64,000 nucleotides of DNA from NCBI RefSeq assembly GCF_007991455.1, contig NZ_BJYJ01000001.1, positions 124,001 to 188,000 on the forward strand. Reading direction: 5' to 3'. The translations under genes and the position numbers were made by a program. The notes beneath the pieces are model-generated. The model was not told where the DNA came from, ran no database searches, and saw only the letters and a program-made list of their open reading frames with translations. Origin of the DNA: Chryseobacterium hagamense. Its GTDB lineage: Bacteria; Bacteroidota; Bacteroidia; Flavobacteriales; Weeksellaceae. Shown one piece after another: positions 25,593 to 34,774 of the stretch (the stretch's first letter is position 1; every line of letters begins with the position of its first letter).

Positions 25593-26297
25593 ATGAAATT
25601 TAGTAAGATTATTTGTCTTTTCCTTTTCTTTTTTGGGGTAAGCATTTTCGGTCAGAAAGATTCGGTCATTGCCAAGCCGTTAAGCCAATATCCTCAGGAA
25701 TTGCTGAAAACAGACGAATTCGGAAACAAATATTTTTATGATGAGCGGCAGAAGGCCAAGATTTATGAGATCAACGGCGAAACGGTGGTGGTAATGGATG
25801 AGCTGGTTCTTCTGAATAAACCGAAATTCAATAACCAACTGGACCGGAATTATTATTATTTCCTGAATAAAAAACTTTACCGGGTATATCCGCTGTTTGT
25901 TACTGCTTTACAGCAATACCGCGATATCCAGGGTGAAATGACCAATCTGGATGATAAATCCAAAAGAAAATACATCCGTGACCGTCAGAATATCCTGGCC
26001 GACCAGTATGAAAAACAGCTCAGGGATCTTACCACCACCGAAGGACAGGTATTTGCCAAACTGATGAACCGGGCCACCGGCAAAAACGTTTACGAGATCA
26101 TCAAAGAATTAAGAGGCGGATGGAGTGCGTTCTGGTGGAATGTAAAAGGTAAAATGGCTGATATCGACCTGAAAGACCAGTACAACCCGCATCGCAACCG
26201 TACCGATGAATATCTGGAATCGCTGCTTCAATCCAATTGGAATTCCGGTTACCTGCAGCCTTATCCGGGAGCCAGTACTTTCAGGGTACCGAAATAA
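25593..26297 (+). CDS. Secreted DUF4294 domain protein
   Basis: 234 residues from ATG 25593 with a signal peptide (MKFSKIICLFLFFFGVSIFG, cut before QKDSV). The body contains LDRNYYYFLNKKLYRVYPLF and LRGGWSAFWWNVKGKMADID, hallmarks of the Bacteroidota-specific DUF4294 family of unknown function, probably periplasmic. The upstream start at 25557 was rejected because it breaks the signal peptide. It ends at a strong bidirectional terminator. Confidence 0.9.
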   Translation: MKFSKIICLFLFFFGVSIFGQKDSVIAKPLSQYPQELLKTDEFGNKYFYDERQKAKIYEINGETVVVMDELVLLNKPKFNNQLDRNYYYFLNKKLYRVYPLFVTALQQYRDIQGEMTNLDDKSKRKYIRDRQNILADQYEKQLRDLTTTEGQVFAKLMNRATGKNVYEIIKELRGGWSAFWWNVKGKMADIDLKDQYNPHRNRTDEYLESLLQSNWNSGYLQPYPGASTFRVPK

Positions 26298-26312
26298 TAA
26301 AATATGAAATAT

Positions 26313-26344
26313 AAAATTCCTGTAAGAGCACTTACAGGAATTTT
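26313..26344. terminator. Bidirectional terminator
   Basis: AAAATTCCTGTAAG and CTTACAGGAATTTT, a 14-bp perfect stem with loop AGCA, between convergent DUF4294 and Nudix genes. Its 3' arm overlaps the last codons of the Nudix gene. Confidence 0.85.
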
Positions 26345-26748
26345 TCTTTTAATTTATCAAAAACCATCCGGTCTACCGGTAAAGGAAACGGATTGTCCGG
26401 CCTGTCGATATCCACCCATTCGGTTCTCTCAATACACGGATCAAGGATCAGGAAGTCCTGTTCGTTGACGATATTGACGATATAGTAAATGGTGAGTAAC
26501 TGTTCGTTTTCCCTGAATCGCGAGACAAGAAAGCCTTCCTGCGTATAAAAATGCTCTACAATTTCTATTTTTACATTCAGCTCTTCATCGAACTCACGGT
26601 GCAGGCATTCAGTAACGCCTTCGCCGAATTCCAGTCCGCCACCCGGGAACTTCATCAAAGGTTCGCCGGCATATTCTTCAAACAGGGCCAGTACTTTCTT
26701 ATCTTTCACCGCACAGGCGTATACCCTGATGTTGATCTTATCTATCAT
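26332..26748 (-). CDS. NUDIX hydrolase
   Basis: 138 residues. The Nudix box is GGGLEFGEGVTECLHREFDE followed by ELN (about residues 36-58), with the REFDEE metal-binding core. The fold order is as expected. It hydrolyses a nucleoside diphosphate linked to another moiety; the substrate is unknown, with house-cleaning of nucleotides or activated sugars most likely. Its own terminator overlaps its 3' end. Confidence 0.93.
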   Translation of the reverse strand: MIDKINIRVYACAVKDKKVLALFEEYAGEPLMKFPGGGLEFGEGVTECLHREFDEELNVKIEIVEHFYTQEGFLVSRFRENEQLLTIYYIVNIVNEQDFLILDPCIERTEWVDIDRPDNPFPLPVDRMVFDKLKEKFL

Positions 26749-27129
26749 ATCTAATATTTGGTTAAGGCTAAGGTAGGAATTTTAGCTGAAATGAACAGAT
26801 GGTAGATTTTTGAAGTTAATGTCCGGCAATAAGATCCCATTTTAACTATTTAAAAGTTTATCCACACTATTAAATGTAAATCCTGGCTATATCAGATCAG
26901 GAGGCCGGTAGGTGAATTGTAGTGCCGGAAGGTTATTGATCACATAAAGCAAAGCCCACCTTCATATTCTGAGAACCTTATCGGATCTTAACGGTTCAAA
27001 TGGAAATTCTGCCAATTAAGTTTAATATAACATGAATTCAAGGAGGAACATGCATTAAGCGGCTTGAAGACGGACGCCGGAATTTTCTCTTGTCAAATAT
27101 AGGATGAAAGGTCTAATTCATCAAACTGA
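26749..27129. other. Intergenic stretch without recognised gene
   Basis: No supported frame or RNA gene. It must hold the Nudix promoter near its left end (minus strand). It is followed by repeat copy B. Confidence 0.4.
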
Positions 27130-27288
27130 TTAAAGTCCTGAGGGGACGGTTTGGTACAGGATAGGATAAAATCCTTTCAGAAGCGAGATCCGTTTATTCG
27201 TTCTATCAGGATGAATGGTATTCAAAATCCCGGCTGAATCATTCTAATTTTATTTTTGAATTGAATAATCAACTGAATATGATGTCTG
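27130..27288. repeat. Dispersed intergenic repeat, copy B
   Basis: Degenerate second copy of the 22156-22312 element in the same orientation, with shared blocks TTAAAGTC, AGGATAAAATCC, TCAGAAGC, TTTATTC, TATTTTTGAAT and ACTGAATATGAT. It ends 38 nt before mnmD. Confidence 0.65.
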
Positions 27289-27325
27289 TACGTTCGAATT
27301 CACATTAAAGTAATTGTCCTGCATC

Positions 27326-28000
27326 TTACATTTTAACCGCATTGATCATCTCCCGTTTTCCGGGAGGACCCTGTTTTTTTTCCACCCGGAAATCCAGGTC
27401 CTGCAGAATCCTTCTTACACTGCCTTTAGAGGAATAGGTCGTTAACAAACCGTTAACCGCCATTTTGTCAGAAACCATTTCAAACAGGGGCTTTTCCCAA
27501 AGATCCGGCTGAACCCTCGCGCCGAAGCAGTCATAGTACACAAGATTGATTTGAGGTAAGTCTGTGTCTTTCAGGGTAAAAAAGTCACATTCGATCTTTT
27601 TCAGGTGAAAGCCTTTAATGATTTCCGTTGATTTTTCCCACTCAGCCCGATGAATTTTCTGATAAATATTCCTGAATTCAGGGTTATCAAAAAGCTCAAA
27701 GTAGGCCAGATCGTCAATTTCCGACTGGTTTATGGGATATTTTTCAAGCGTAAAATAATTGATGATATGATTTTTGTCAGTTTTTAAATATTCATTAATT
27801 GTTACCAAAACGTTCAAACCTGTTCCAAAACCGAGTTCTAAAATATTAATTTCATAATCATTTATCAGATTTAATCCGTTTTTAATAAACACATGTTCTG
27901 CTTCCTGTAATGCACCATGGTGCGAATGGTAGTTTTCATTCAATTCGTTGATAAATAGCGTTTTACTGCCGTCTTTGGTAGTCTTTATTTCTCTTTTCAA
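27326..28000 (-). CDS. mnmD: tRNA (mnm5s2U34)-methyltransferase, stand-alone MnmD
   Basis: 224 residues. A Rossmann methyltransferase of the DUF752/MnmD type: ILELGFGTGLNVLVT is the SAM motif (about residues 52-66), followed by INLVYYDCFGARVQPDLWEK and a C-terminal TTYSSKGSVRRILQDLDF and GPPGKREMINA. In E. coli this domain is fused to the MnmC oxidase; here it stands alone, as in many Bacteroidota. It methylates the nm5 group of the tRNA wobble uridine. Divergent from ilvE. Confidence 0.92.
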   Translation of the reverse strand: MKREIKTTKDGSKTLFINELNENYHSHHGALQEAEHVFIKNGLNLINDYEINILELGFGTGLNVLVTINEYLKTDKNHIINYFTLEKYPINQSEIDDLAYFELFDNPEFRNIYQKIHRAEWEKSTEIIKGFHLKKIECDFFTLKDTDLPQINLVYYDCFGARVQPDLWEKPLFEMVSDKMAVNGLLTTYSSKGSVRRILQDLDFRVEKKQGPPGKREMINAVKM

Positions 28001-28051
28001 GTGATTTTTTTACAAATTTACTCTAAAATTTTTATATTTAGAAAATTATAT

Positions 28052-28059
28052 TAAATTTG
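28052..28059 (+). promoter_or_regulatory. -7 element of ilvE promoter
   Basis: TAAATTTG matches the consensus and ends 25 nt before the ilvE ATG at 28085. No -33 TTG was seen at the right distance. Confidence 0.5.
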
Positions 28060-28084
28060 TAGAACCTCATAAAAAATTTTAGAA

Positions 28085-29155
28085 ATGATAATTCAAAAAA
28101 CTGAAAACTCCCGAATTTCTACATTCGATCCCAACAACTTTTCATTCGGAAACACATTCATCGATCATATGATCATCTGTGAGTATGAAGACGGAAAGTG
28201 GGGTGATGTAAAATTGGTTCCTTATGGTCCTTTACAATTTACGCCTGCGATGATGGGGGTAAACTACGGACAGGCTTGTTTTGAAGGCATGAAAGCCTAT
28301 AAAGACAAAGACGGACAGGTTTTCCTTTTCAGGCCTGAAAAGAATTTTGAACGTATCAATAAATCGGCGAAACGTCTTGCCATGCCGGAAGTAACGGAAG
28401 AAATGTTTCTGGACGGACTGAAAGCCCTGGTGGATGCAGACCGCAACTGGATCCCTTCAGGAGAAGGAATGTCCTTATATATCAGACCACTGATTTTCGC
28501 AACGGAAGAGGCACTGAAAGCAAGGGTGGCCAATAAATATATGTTCGCCATTGTGGCAACGCCTGCCAAAATGTATTATACGGAACCGGTTTCCGTAAAA
28601 ATTTCAGACCACTATTCCAGAGCGGCAAGCGGTGGAGTAGGTTCGGCCAAAGCAGCAGGAAACTATGCCGCTTCATTCTATCCGACCCAACTGGCCATTG
28701 AAGAAGGCTACGAGCAGATCATCTGGACGGATGATGCTACCCACGAATATTTTGAAGAAAGCGGAACCATGAATGTCTTCGTGAGAATCAACGATACGAT
28801 TTATACGCCGCCGACTTCCGAGAAAATCCTTGACGGGGTTACGAGAGACAGTTTTATCCAGCTGGCCAATAAAAGGGGAATTGAAGTAAAGATCGAGCCT
28901 ATTAAAGTAAAAGATGTTATCGAAGCGCAGAAAAACGGTACCCTTAAAGAAGTCTGGGGTGTCGGAACGGCAGTGGTAACCACTGTTTTCCAGGCATTGG
29001 GCTATAACGGTGAAAAGCTTGAACTTCCGAGATTATCAGACGAAGAAAGCTTCGCGGTAGTCCTCAAAAATGATCTGGTTGACCTTCAGACCAACCTTTC
29101 CGAGGATCCTTTCGGATGGAGGGTAAAAGTAGACCATGTTTTGGAAACCGTTTAA
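28085..29155 (+). CDS. ilvE: Branched-chain amino acid aminotransferase
   Basis: 356 residues, PLP fold type IV, group II BCAT. Key segments are GVNYGQACFEGMKAYKD, FRPEKNFERINKSAKRLAMP, YIRPLIFATEE, GGVGSAKAAGNYAAS (Schiff-base Lys) and EYFEESGTMNVFV. It performs the last step of Val/Leu/Ile synthesis and the first of their breakdown. Monocistronic with a strong terminator. Confidence 0.96.
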   Translation: MIIQKTENSRISTFDPNNFSFGNTFIDHMIICEYEDGKWGDVKLVPYGPLQFTPAMMGVNYGQACFEGMKAYKDKDGQVFLFRPEKNFERINKSAKRLAMPEVTEEMFLDGLKALVDADRNWIPSGEGMSLYIRPLIFATEEALKARVANKYMFAIVATPAKMYYTEPVSVKISDHYSRAASGGVGSAKAAGNYAASFYPTQLAIEEGYEQIIWTDDATHEYFEESGTMNVFVRINDTIYTPPTSEKILDGVTRDSFIQLANKRGIEVKIEPIKVKDVIEAQKNGTLKEVWGVGTAVVTTVFQALGYNGEKLELPRLSDEESFAVVLKNDLVDLQTNLSEDPFGWRVKVDHVLETV

Positions 29156-29177
29156 TCGGAATATAAAAGATAAGCAG

Positions 29178-29210
29178 AGGCCGGGAATTTTTCCGGCCTT
29201 TGTTTTTTGC
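29178..29210 (+). terminator. Terminator of ilvE
   Basis: AGGCCGG and CCGGCCT arms with an 8-nt loop, followed by TTGTTTTTT. Confidence 0.85.
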
Positions 29211-29249
29211 AATGGCTGCAGTGAAAATCGCTAAACTTTGGCGGCAAGT

Positions 29250-29281
29250 TTTGTTAATGATTCCCGAAATGTGTATTTTCG
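29250..29281 (+). promoter_or_regulatory. Likely promoter of gldI
   Basis: TTTTG at 29249-29253, a 20-nt spacer and TATTTTCG at 29274-29281 (one mismatch to TAnnTTTG), just before the gldI ATG at 29291. Confidence 0.45.
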
Positions 29282-29290
29282 CAAAAGTTT

Positions 29291-29800
29291 ATGAAAAAAA
29301 TACTCTTCATATCGGTACTGGGTTTAATGGGATGCAGCAAGAATGCGCAGACCCATCCTCCCGTAGGCGGCGTCCTCAGCAAGAATGATCTTGAAGTTTC
29401 ACGCAACAGGATGCGGAATCTCAACAGTATGGAAAGAACACAGATCCAGGACTGGATCAACGGGCAGCCTACAAAATTTTATCCTACCCAGCTGAACTAC
29501 TGGACCGATGCGCAGGGATTTGATCAGAGGCAGAGAAGGCAGGACAACAGCCTGATTTCCTATTCCTATGATCTTTACGACTTCGACCAGACCAAAATTT
29601 ATGATCAGCCAGTGGCAAGGAAAGATGCCAAATTCGGGCATTTTGATGAAATGAAAGCGGTAGAGGATGCTTTGCGCTTTATCCGCGATGGTGAGGAAGT
29701 AACCCTTCTGGTACCTTCAGCTCTGGCTTACGGAACCTATGGCGACGAAAAGAAGATCGATAATGATATTCCTTTAATCATAAAATTAAAAGCATTATAA
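29291..29800 (+). CDS. gldI: Gliding motility-type FKBP lipoprotein GldI
   Basis: 169 residues. The lipobox LMGC (Cys15) follows a short signal peptide. The C-terminal half is an FKBP-like isomerase fold (FGHFDEMKAVEDALRFIRDG, then EEVTLLVPSALAYGTYGDEK). GldI is one of the lipoproteins required for gliding/T9SS function in Flavobacterium, probably as a periplasmic folding factor. It is followed after 3 nt by a second peptidyl-prolyl isomerase lipoprotein, forming an operon. No acidic surface-export signal follows the Cys, so a periplasm-facing site is likely. Many non-gliding Chryseobacterium keep the gene. Confidence 0.8.
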   Translation: MKKILFISVLGLMGCSKNAQTHPPVGGVLSKNDLEVSRNRMRNLNSMERTQIQDWINGQPTKFYPTQLNYWTDAQGFDQRQRRQDNSLISYSYDLYDFDQTKIYDQPVARKDAKFGHFDEMKAVEDALRFIRDGEEVTLLVPSALAYGTYGDEKKIDNDIPLIIKLKAL

Positions 29801-29803
29801 TCC

Positions 29804-30919
29804 ATGAAATTGTTTAACAAAAATATAATTCTGGCAGCGGCAAGTGTTTCGCTGATGAGTTGTACACCAATTTATAAAAAAATGAACGTAGACAAAGAAA
29901 CTTACGAAGGTCTTAATGACGGACTTTACGCAAACCTTCAGACCACAAAAGGCAATATGATTGTTAAGTTTGAAGACAAGAAAGCCCCTGTAACCGTAGC
30001 GAATTTTATCGGGCTTGCAGAAGGGAAGATCGATAACAAAGCAAAGGCAAAAGGAGTACCTTATTATGACGGGACTATTTTTCACCGTGTGATCAGGGAT
30101 TTCATGATCCAGGGGGGAGATCCTCAGGGAACGGGAATGGGAGATCCGGGATATAAATTCGAGGATGAAAAGAATGACCTGAAGCACACCGGAAAAGGAA
30201 TTCTTTCCATGGCGAACTCAGGACCGAATACCAACGGTTCCCAGTTCTTCATTACGGAAGTAGCTACTCCCTGGCTGGACGGAAAACATACGATCTTCGG
30301 AAAAGTAGTAAAAGGAGAAGACGTGATCGATACGATCGCCAATGTAGAAAAAGGACCTCAGGACAAGCCTAAAACCGATATCGTTTTAGAAAAGGTCTCG
30401 ATCTTCAGCAAAGGAGACGAGTACAAAAACTACGATCCTGCAAAAACTTTCACTGAAGGAAAAGCAAAAATTGCTGAAAACAACAAAGCAGCCGCTGCAA
30501 AAGAAGAGGCTGACAGAAAGAAAAAGGAAGAAGAATTCAAAGCGAACCAGGAGAAAATGGTAGAAGACCTGAAAGCAGGAATGCAGAAAACGGAATCCGG
30601 ACTGTATTATAAGATCACAAAAACAGCCGACGGCAAAGCACCGAAAGCAGGTGACAACGTTTCCATACACTATGCAGGAAAACTGGTTGACGGTACCGAA
30701 TTCGATTCATCATTTAAAAGAAACGAGCCGATTGAAATTCCGATCGGAATGGGAAGAGTGATCAAAGGCTGGGACGAAGGAATCCTTTTGTTGAAAGAAG
30801 GAGAGACAGCTACTTTACTGATCCCGCCGGCAATGGGCTACGGAGAAAGAGGTGCAGGGGGAGTGATTCCGCCAAATGCATGGCTGGTCTTCGATGTGGA
30901 GCTTGTAAAAGTGAAATAA
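29804..30919 (+). CDS. Cyclophilin-FKBP fusion peptidyl-prolyl isomerase lipoprotein
   Basis: 371 residues with a lipobox (SLMSC). A cyclophilin domain spans about residues 40-205 (FHRVIRDFMIQGGDPQGTGM, SMANSGPNTNGSQFFITEVA, LDGKHTIFGKV). A charged Ala/Lys/Glu-rich linker of about 50 residues follows. A C-terminal FKBP domain spans about 260-371 (NVSIHYAGKLVDGTEFDSSF, IPIGMGRVIKGWDEGILLLK, ERGAGGVIPPNAWLVFDVEL). Both families catalyse prolyl cis-trans isomerisation, and two in one envelope lipoprotein indicates a folding factor for exported proteins. Co-transcribed with gldI. Confidence 0.94.
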   Translation: MKLFNKNIILAAASVSLMSCTPIYKKMNVDKETYEGLNDGLYANLQTTKGNMIVKFEDKKAPVTVANFIGLAEGKIDNKAKAKGVPYYDGTIFHRVIRDFMIQGGDPQGTGMGDPGYKFEDEKNDLKHTGKGILSMANSGPNTNGSQFFITEVATPWLDGKHTIFGKVVKGEDVIDTIANVEKGPQDKPKTDIVLEKVSIFSKGDEYKNYDPAKTFTEGKAKIAENNKAAAAKEEADRKKKEEEFKANQEKMVEDLKAGMQKTESGLYYKITKTADGKAPKAGDNVSIHYAGKLVDGTEFDSSFKRNEPIEIPIGMGRVIKGWDEGILLLKEGETATLLIPPAMGYGERGAGGVIPPNAWLVFDVELVKVK

Positions 30920-30937
30920 TCTGAATTTTATACTGAG

Positions 30938-30964
30938 AAAGCCGTCCGCAGGGATGGCTTTTTT
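30938..30964 (+). terminator. Terminator of gldI operon
   Basis: AAGCCGTCC pairs with GGGATGGCTT, followed by TTTTTT, 20 nt after the isomerase stop. Confidence 0.8.
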
Positions 30965-30987
30965 AGCAACCGATATACCAAATAACC

Positions 30988-32394
30988 ATGAGAAATAAAT
31001 ACCTGTTGGTAATCCTTATGCTGGCCTCTTCCAGAGCATTCAGCCAGATCAGCTTTTTACCTTATGAAAATAAATGGACGGAGTCCTGGCCTGAAGTCGT
31101 AAAAATAGGAGATGTAAATAATGACGGACGGAACGATGTGGTTCTGGGGCTTCAGGCCTACGGTTCGAGCATCAACAATCATTCTATCCTGGTCTATCTG
31201 CAGAATGCTAACGGAACACTGGACCCACCGGTCCGTTATCCTTACGCAAGCGACTATAAAATCATCGGGTCCATCGACATCGGGGATCTGAACCAGGACG
31301 GTAAAAATGATATTATTGTCGGGATCAAGTCGCCGTCTTCCTTTTACGGAGTATTTTACCAGAACGCAGCAGGAGCGCTCGATCCCATCATTACCACTCC
31401 GCTTATTGAAACCCTGGAACGGGTTCGGATTGCCGATATGAACCGTGACGGAAGAAACGATATCATCCTCTCCACCTGGCAGAATATCCAGGTTCTGTAC
31501 CAGCAGAATACAGCAGGAACCTTCCAGGGAATCAGCATTCCCAAGCCGGCGAATGCCTACGTCTATCCGGCTCCGATGATGGAAATTGCCGATATGAACA
31601 ACGACAGCAGCAACGATCTGGTAATCCATATCCCGAACCTCAAAAAAGTATACACTTATTTTTCCACCGGGAATACCATGAATCCGAATCCTGTGGTTTT
31701 TGATGCAGGCCAGACTTATGACGGGATGACGCTTGGCGACGTGAACAATGACGGAAAGCAGGACCTTCTTCTGTGCCGGGGACCGAACGGCACTTCAAAG
31801 ATCAGGATTCTTCATCAGGTTACCGGAAGCACTTTATATGCAGACCAGGGTGAAATGCCGGCTTATGAACTTCCCGATGCCTTACGGGTAGCCGATCTTA
31901 ATAACGACGGTAAAAATGAGATCATTGCCGTACACGGAGGCTGGAGCCGGGTAACGACTTATTCGCAGAACGGCTTCGGTAATTATGCAAACGGTTATCA
32001 GCTGTTTCCGGTGGCTTATGCCAGCAGCTACAATGAAGACGGGCTTGCGGTTGGTGACATCAACAGTGACGGGAAGAAAGACATTGTCATCGCCGATTAC
32101 AATGTAGGGCTGGATATTTTATACAATACCAGTGCAGCCCTGTCGGTACAGGAAACAGAAAAGATCCATGATGTAACACTTTACCCCAATCCGGCGACTG
32201 ATTTTATAAGAATAAAAGGAGAAGTGCAGAACAGCAGGTACGAACTGTATGATGCCTCCGGAAGAATGCTTGCTTCAGGAACCATGAACGGAAATGAGAT
32301 CGACATCAGAAACCTGCCCACCGGAAAATATGTACTTGGATTTTATGCGGTAAAAGCTACCGGACGTGTGATGACTTCTTTTATTAAAAAATAA
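30988..32394 (+). CDS. Secreted FG-GAP/VCBS repeat protein with T9SS type A sorting domain
   Basis: 468 residues with a signal peptide (MRNKYLLVILMLASSRAFSQ). It carries about six Ca-binding repeats of the VCBS/FG-GAP type (for example GDVNNDGRNDVVLG, GDLNQDGKNDIIVG, GDVNNDGKQDLLL, GDINSDGKKDIVIA), predicting a beta-propeller. The last about 75 residues form a type A T9SS C-terminal domain (VTLYPNPATDFIRIKGEVQN, then ELYDASGRML and NLPTGKYVLGFY) that directs export across the outer membrane and usually surface attachment. The ligand is unknown; adhesion or polysaccharide contact is typical. Confidence 0.93.
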   Translation: MRNKYLLVILMLASSRAFSQISFLPYENKWTESWPEVVKIGDVNNDGRNDVVLGLQAYGSSINNHSILVYLQNANGTLDPPVRYPYASDYKIIGSIDIGDLNQDGKNDIIVGIKSPSSFYGVFYQNAAGALDPIITTPLIETLERVRIADMNRDGRNDIILSTWQNIQVLYQQNTAGTFQGISIPKPANAYVYPAPMMEIADMNNDSSNDLVIHIPNLKKVYTYFSTGNTMNPNPVVFDAGQTYDGMTLGDVNNDGKQDLLLCRGPNGTSKIRILHQVTGSTLYADQGEMPAYELPDALRVADLNNDGKNEIIAVHGGWSRVTTYSQNGFGNYANGYQLFPVAYASSYNEDGLAVGDINSDGKKDIVIADYNVGLDILYNTSAALSVQETEKIHDVTLYPNPATDFIRIKGEVQNSRYELYDASGRMLASGTMNGNEIDIRNLPTGKYVLGFYAVKATGRVMTSFIKK

Positions 32395-32420
32395 GATCAG
32401 AATTTTTAACCTTTATGCCT

Positions 32421-32996
32421 ATGAAAAACCAATTATTCGTATCGTTTTTTGCCGTCCTGTTTTGTATCAGTTTTGCGCATGCTCAGGCTAATCCTGAAGA
32501 TGCCGCCATCAAAACATCACTTACCGGCTTTATCAACAGCATTAAGGATAAGAAAATTGAGCAGGGCGTGAATTACATCTATCCGAAATTTTTTACGGTA
32601 ATCCCGAAAGAGCAAATGACCCGGATTCTGGCCATGACCTACAACAATCCTTTCATGAAGATTGAGATAAGCAGCCTGAAGTTCGGAGCAATTGAAAAAC
32701 CCGAGAAGATCGGCAGTGAATATTTTGCCATGGTCCCTTATTTCTTTACGTTGAAATGCAACGTCAGTTCCATGAATGATGAAATGAAAAGGAAGATTGA
32801 CGCCGCTTTTACTCAGAAATACGGGAAAAACAATGTGAAATACCTGGCTACGGAAGGAGCTTATCTCATCAATGCCGGAATGAGAGCCTGTGCCGTTTCC
32901 CGGGACCGGAAAAACTGGAAATTCGTCATTCTCGAGAAAGAATACAAACCGCAGCTGGTGAAAGTGTTGCCTAAGAAGGCTCTGGATAAGATTTAA
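32421..32996 (+). CDS. Secreted hypothetical protein
   Basis: 191 residues from ATG 32421, with a signal peptide MKNQLFVSFFAVLFCISFAH ending at AQA. An ATG two codons earlier (32415) is possible. The mature part is helical at first (AAIKTSLTGFINSIKDKKIE) and later contains FFTLKCNVSSMNDEMKRKID and two Cys that might pair. No family recognised. It lies 26 nt downstream of the FG-GAP gene and could share its transcript. Confidence 0.8.
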   Translation: MKNQLFVSFFAVLFCISFAHAQANPEDAAIKTSLTGFINSIKDKKIEQGVNYIYPKFFTVIPKEQMTRILAMTYNNPFMKIEISSLKFGAIEKPEKIGSEYFAMVPYFFTLKCNVSSMNDEMKRKIDAAFTQKYGKNNVKYLATEGAYLINAGMRACAVSRDRKNWKFVILEKEYKPQLVKVLPKKALDKI

Positions 32997-33082
32997 GCTT
33001 ATTAATTATTTAAACTCCTGCGGAAGAGGCTGATAATTTCTCTGTCCCCGAAAAAAACCTTATTTTCGTTTAAAATAAGCCA

Positions 33083-34246
33083 ATGAGAAAGATTCTGTAT
33101 TCATTCTTCCTGCTTTCTATGACGACGGTATATGCGCAGAGCAAGAAATTTTTTGAAAAAGGGAACGTACAGCTACAGCATGCAGTGGAAAAAATCAATC
33201 TGAGATTTGAGAACAACCTGCCGTTTGTAAAAGTGAAGATCAATGGCAAGACGTATAATTTTTTATTCGATTCCGGAGCACCGACGGTGATTTCCAATGC
33301 CATCTATAACGAACTGAAACTGAAGAAAAAATACAGGAGATCGGTAGGGGATTCCAATAACAGCAGGCAGCAGCAGATCTTTACCGAACTCCCGGAAATG
33401 GTTGTTGATCAACTGGTTTTCAGGAATGTCGGAGCCATTGTACTGGATCTTAATTCCGCAGAACTGAGCTGCCTGAAGGTCGACGGGATTATCGGGGCCA
33501 ACCAGATGGCCAAGCTGTTCTGGCGCATCAATTACAGCGAAAATTTGCTCGAGGCTACCCGGGATCTTTCCCTTTTCCATCCTGAAGACTATACTTTCGT
33601 TCTCCCTTTCAAGCCGCAGGCCCAGAAAACCCCGGCGATAAAAACCTCGCTTTTCGGGAAAAGTACAGTACTTACTTTCGATACCGGATTTTCAGGAAGG
33701 TTTGAGATTACAGAAAAAAGCTATGATCCGGCGAAAGCAGTACGTAAGGTAAAAACTTTCGGTACCCGGTCAACAGGAGCCTTCGGAGCGGCAAAACCGG
33801 TTGAAGCGGCTATTTTCAGAACCGACTCCCTAATGTTGGGAAACCGGATGTTTTCTGATGAAATCTTGTCTACCGGTACTTCCAGCCTTATGGGGAATGA
33901 GTTCCTCCGGGATTTTGCTTTCATCATGGACTGGAAAAACAATTCCATTTACCTGAAACAGCTCCGGAACAATCCTCCGAAACTTGAATCATTCGGCTTT
34001 ACGTACCGTTTTATCGATCAGAAGCCGGTAGTGGCTTTTGTCTTTCAGCAGGACCATTTTCCATTGAAAATCGGAGATTCGATTATCAGTATCAATAACG
34101 TGATGCTGGATCACCTGGATGGGGAAGCGTCATGCTATTATTTTATGAACAGGGTGGAAAAGGATCAGAAGACCATTTCAGTTAAAATAAAAAGAGACGG
34201 CAGGATACTGGATTTTAATCTGGACCGGAAAGAATATCTGAATTAA
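33083..34246 (+). CDS. Secreted retropepsin-like aspartyl protease with C-terminal PDZ domain
   Basis: 387 residues with a signal peptide (cut after VYAQ). Two aspartyl-protease lobes are visible: FLFDSGAPTVISNAIYNELK (Asp-Ser-Gly, near residue 55) with VDGIIGANQM, and LTFDTGFSGRFEIT (Asp-Thr-Gly, near residue 195) with SLMGNEFLRDFAFIMDW. The last about 75 residues form a PDZ-like domain (DQKPVVAFVFQQDHFPLKIG, DSIISINNV). One chain thus carries both catalytic half-sites. Likely a periplasmic endopeptidase, target unknown. A TATTTTCG box lies 15 nt upstream of the start. Confidence 0.88.
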   Translation: MRKILYSFFLLSMTTVYAQSKKFFEKGNVQLQHAVEKINLRFENNLPFVKVKINGKTYNFLFDSGAPTVISNAIYNELKLKKKYRRSVGDSNNSRQQQIFTELPEMVVDQLVFRNVGAIVLDLNSAELSCLKVDGIIGANQMAKLFWRINYSENLLEATRDLSLFHPEDYTFVLPFKPQAQKTPAIKTSLFGKSTVLTFDTGFSGRFEITEKSYDPAKAVRKVKTFGTRSTGAFGAAKPVEAAIFRTDSLMLGNRMFSDEILSTGTSSLMGNEFLRDFAFIMDWKNNSIYLKQLRNNPPKLESFGFTYRFIDQKPVVAFVFQQDHFPLKIGDSIISINNVMLDHLDGEASCYYFMNRVEKDQKTISVKIKRDGRILDFNLDRKEYLN

Positions 34247-34323
34247 ACTCCTCAAGAAAGGCAACTTATGTCTGATAAAGTGTATTTTACTTTAAAATTT
34301 TAAGCCTGTTTATCCTGATCCAT

Positions 34324-34365
34324 AAAAAAAACAGACGGCTCAAATAATGGGCCGTCTGTTTTTTT
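34324..34365. terminator. Bidirectional terminator
   Basis: AAAAACAGACGGC and GCCGTCTGTTTTT arms with a 12-nt loop and long A/T tails, between the protease gene and the convergent gene at 34400. Confidence 0.88.
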
Positions 34366-34399
34366 GTAATTAACAATCTGTCAGACTGATTTTAACCGG

Positions 34400-34774
34400 T
34401 TATTTCAGAAGTGAGGCGCAGCTCATTCCGATGGTCTGCATTTTTTCGTTAATGCCCATATCTTCGGCCTTTCTGATCAGCTCTTTTGGAGGGTTCTGTC
34501 CGGGCTTTACGTTATTCAGTTTATAAAATAAGGTAAGTTCTTCGGGTGTTAACTTTTCCCCTAAGTCTTTTGTAAAGCAATCTGCAAATTTTTCAGTTTT
34601 TGCTTTAGGGGTGCCGTTGGCAACCATTCCTTGTACCATTTTGTTCCAGAGCGATTTCAGCATGGAAGATTTGGAATCCATAGTCTGTACTTTTGCCGAC
34701 GCTTTAGACTGTGCCGTTAAGGTCTGGCTGCTGCATACCATCATTATGCAGGCTGCAAAAAATAGTTTTTTCAT
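34400..34774 (-). CDS. Small secreted hypothetical protein
   Basis: 124 residues with a signal peptide (MKKLFFAACIMMVCSSQTLTAQ). The mature 100 residues are helical, with two Cys (FADCFTKDLGEKLTPEELTL and IGMSCASLL) that could form a disulfide, and the pattern LTPEELTLFYKLNNV. No family recognised. Monocistronic and ends at the shared terminator. Confidence 0.82.
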   Translation of the reverse strand: MKKLFFAACIMMVCSSQTLTAQSKASAKVQTMDSKSSMLKSLWNKMVQGMVANGTPKAKTEKFADCFTKDLGEKLTPEELTLFYKLNNVKPGQNPPKELIRKAEDMGINEKMQTIGMSCASLLK

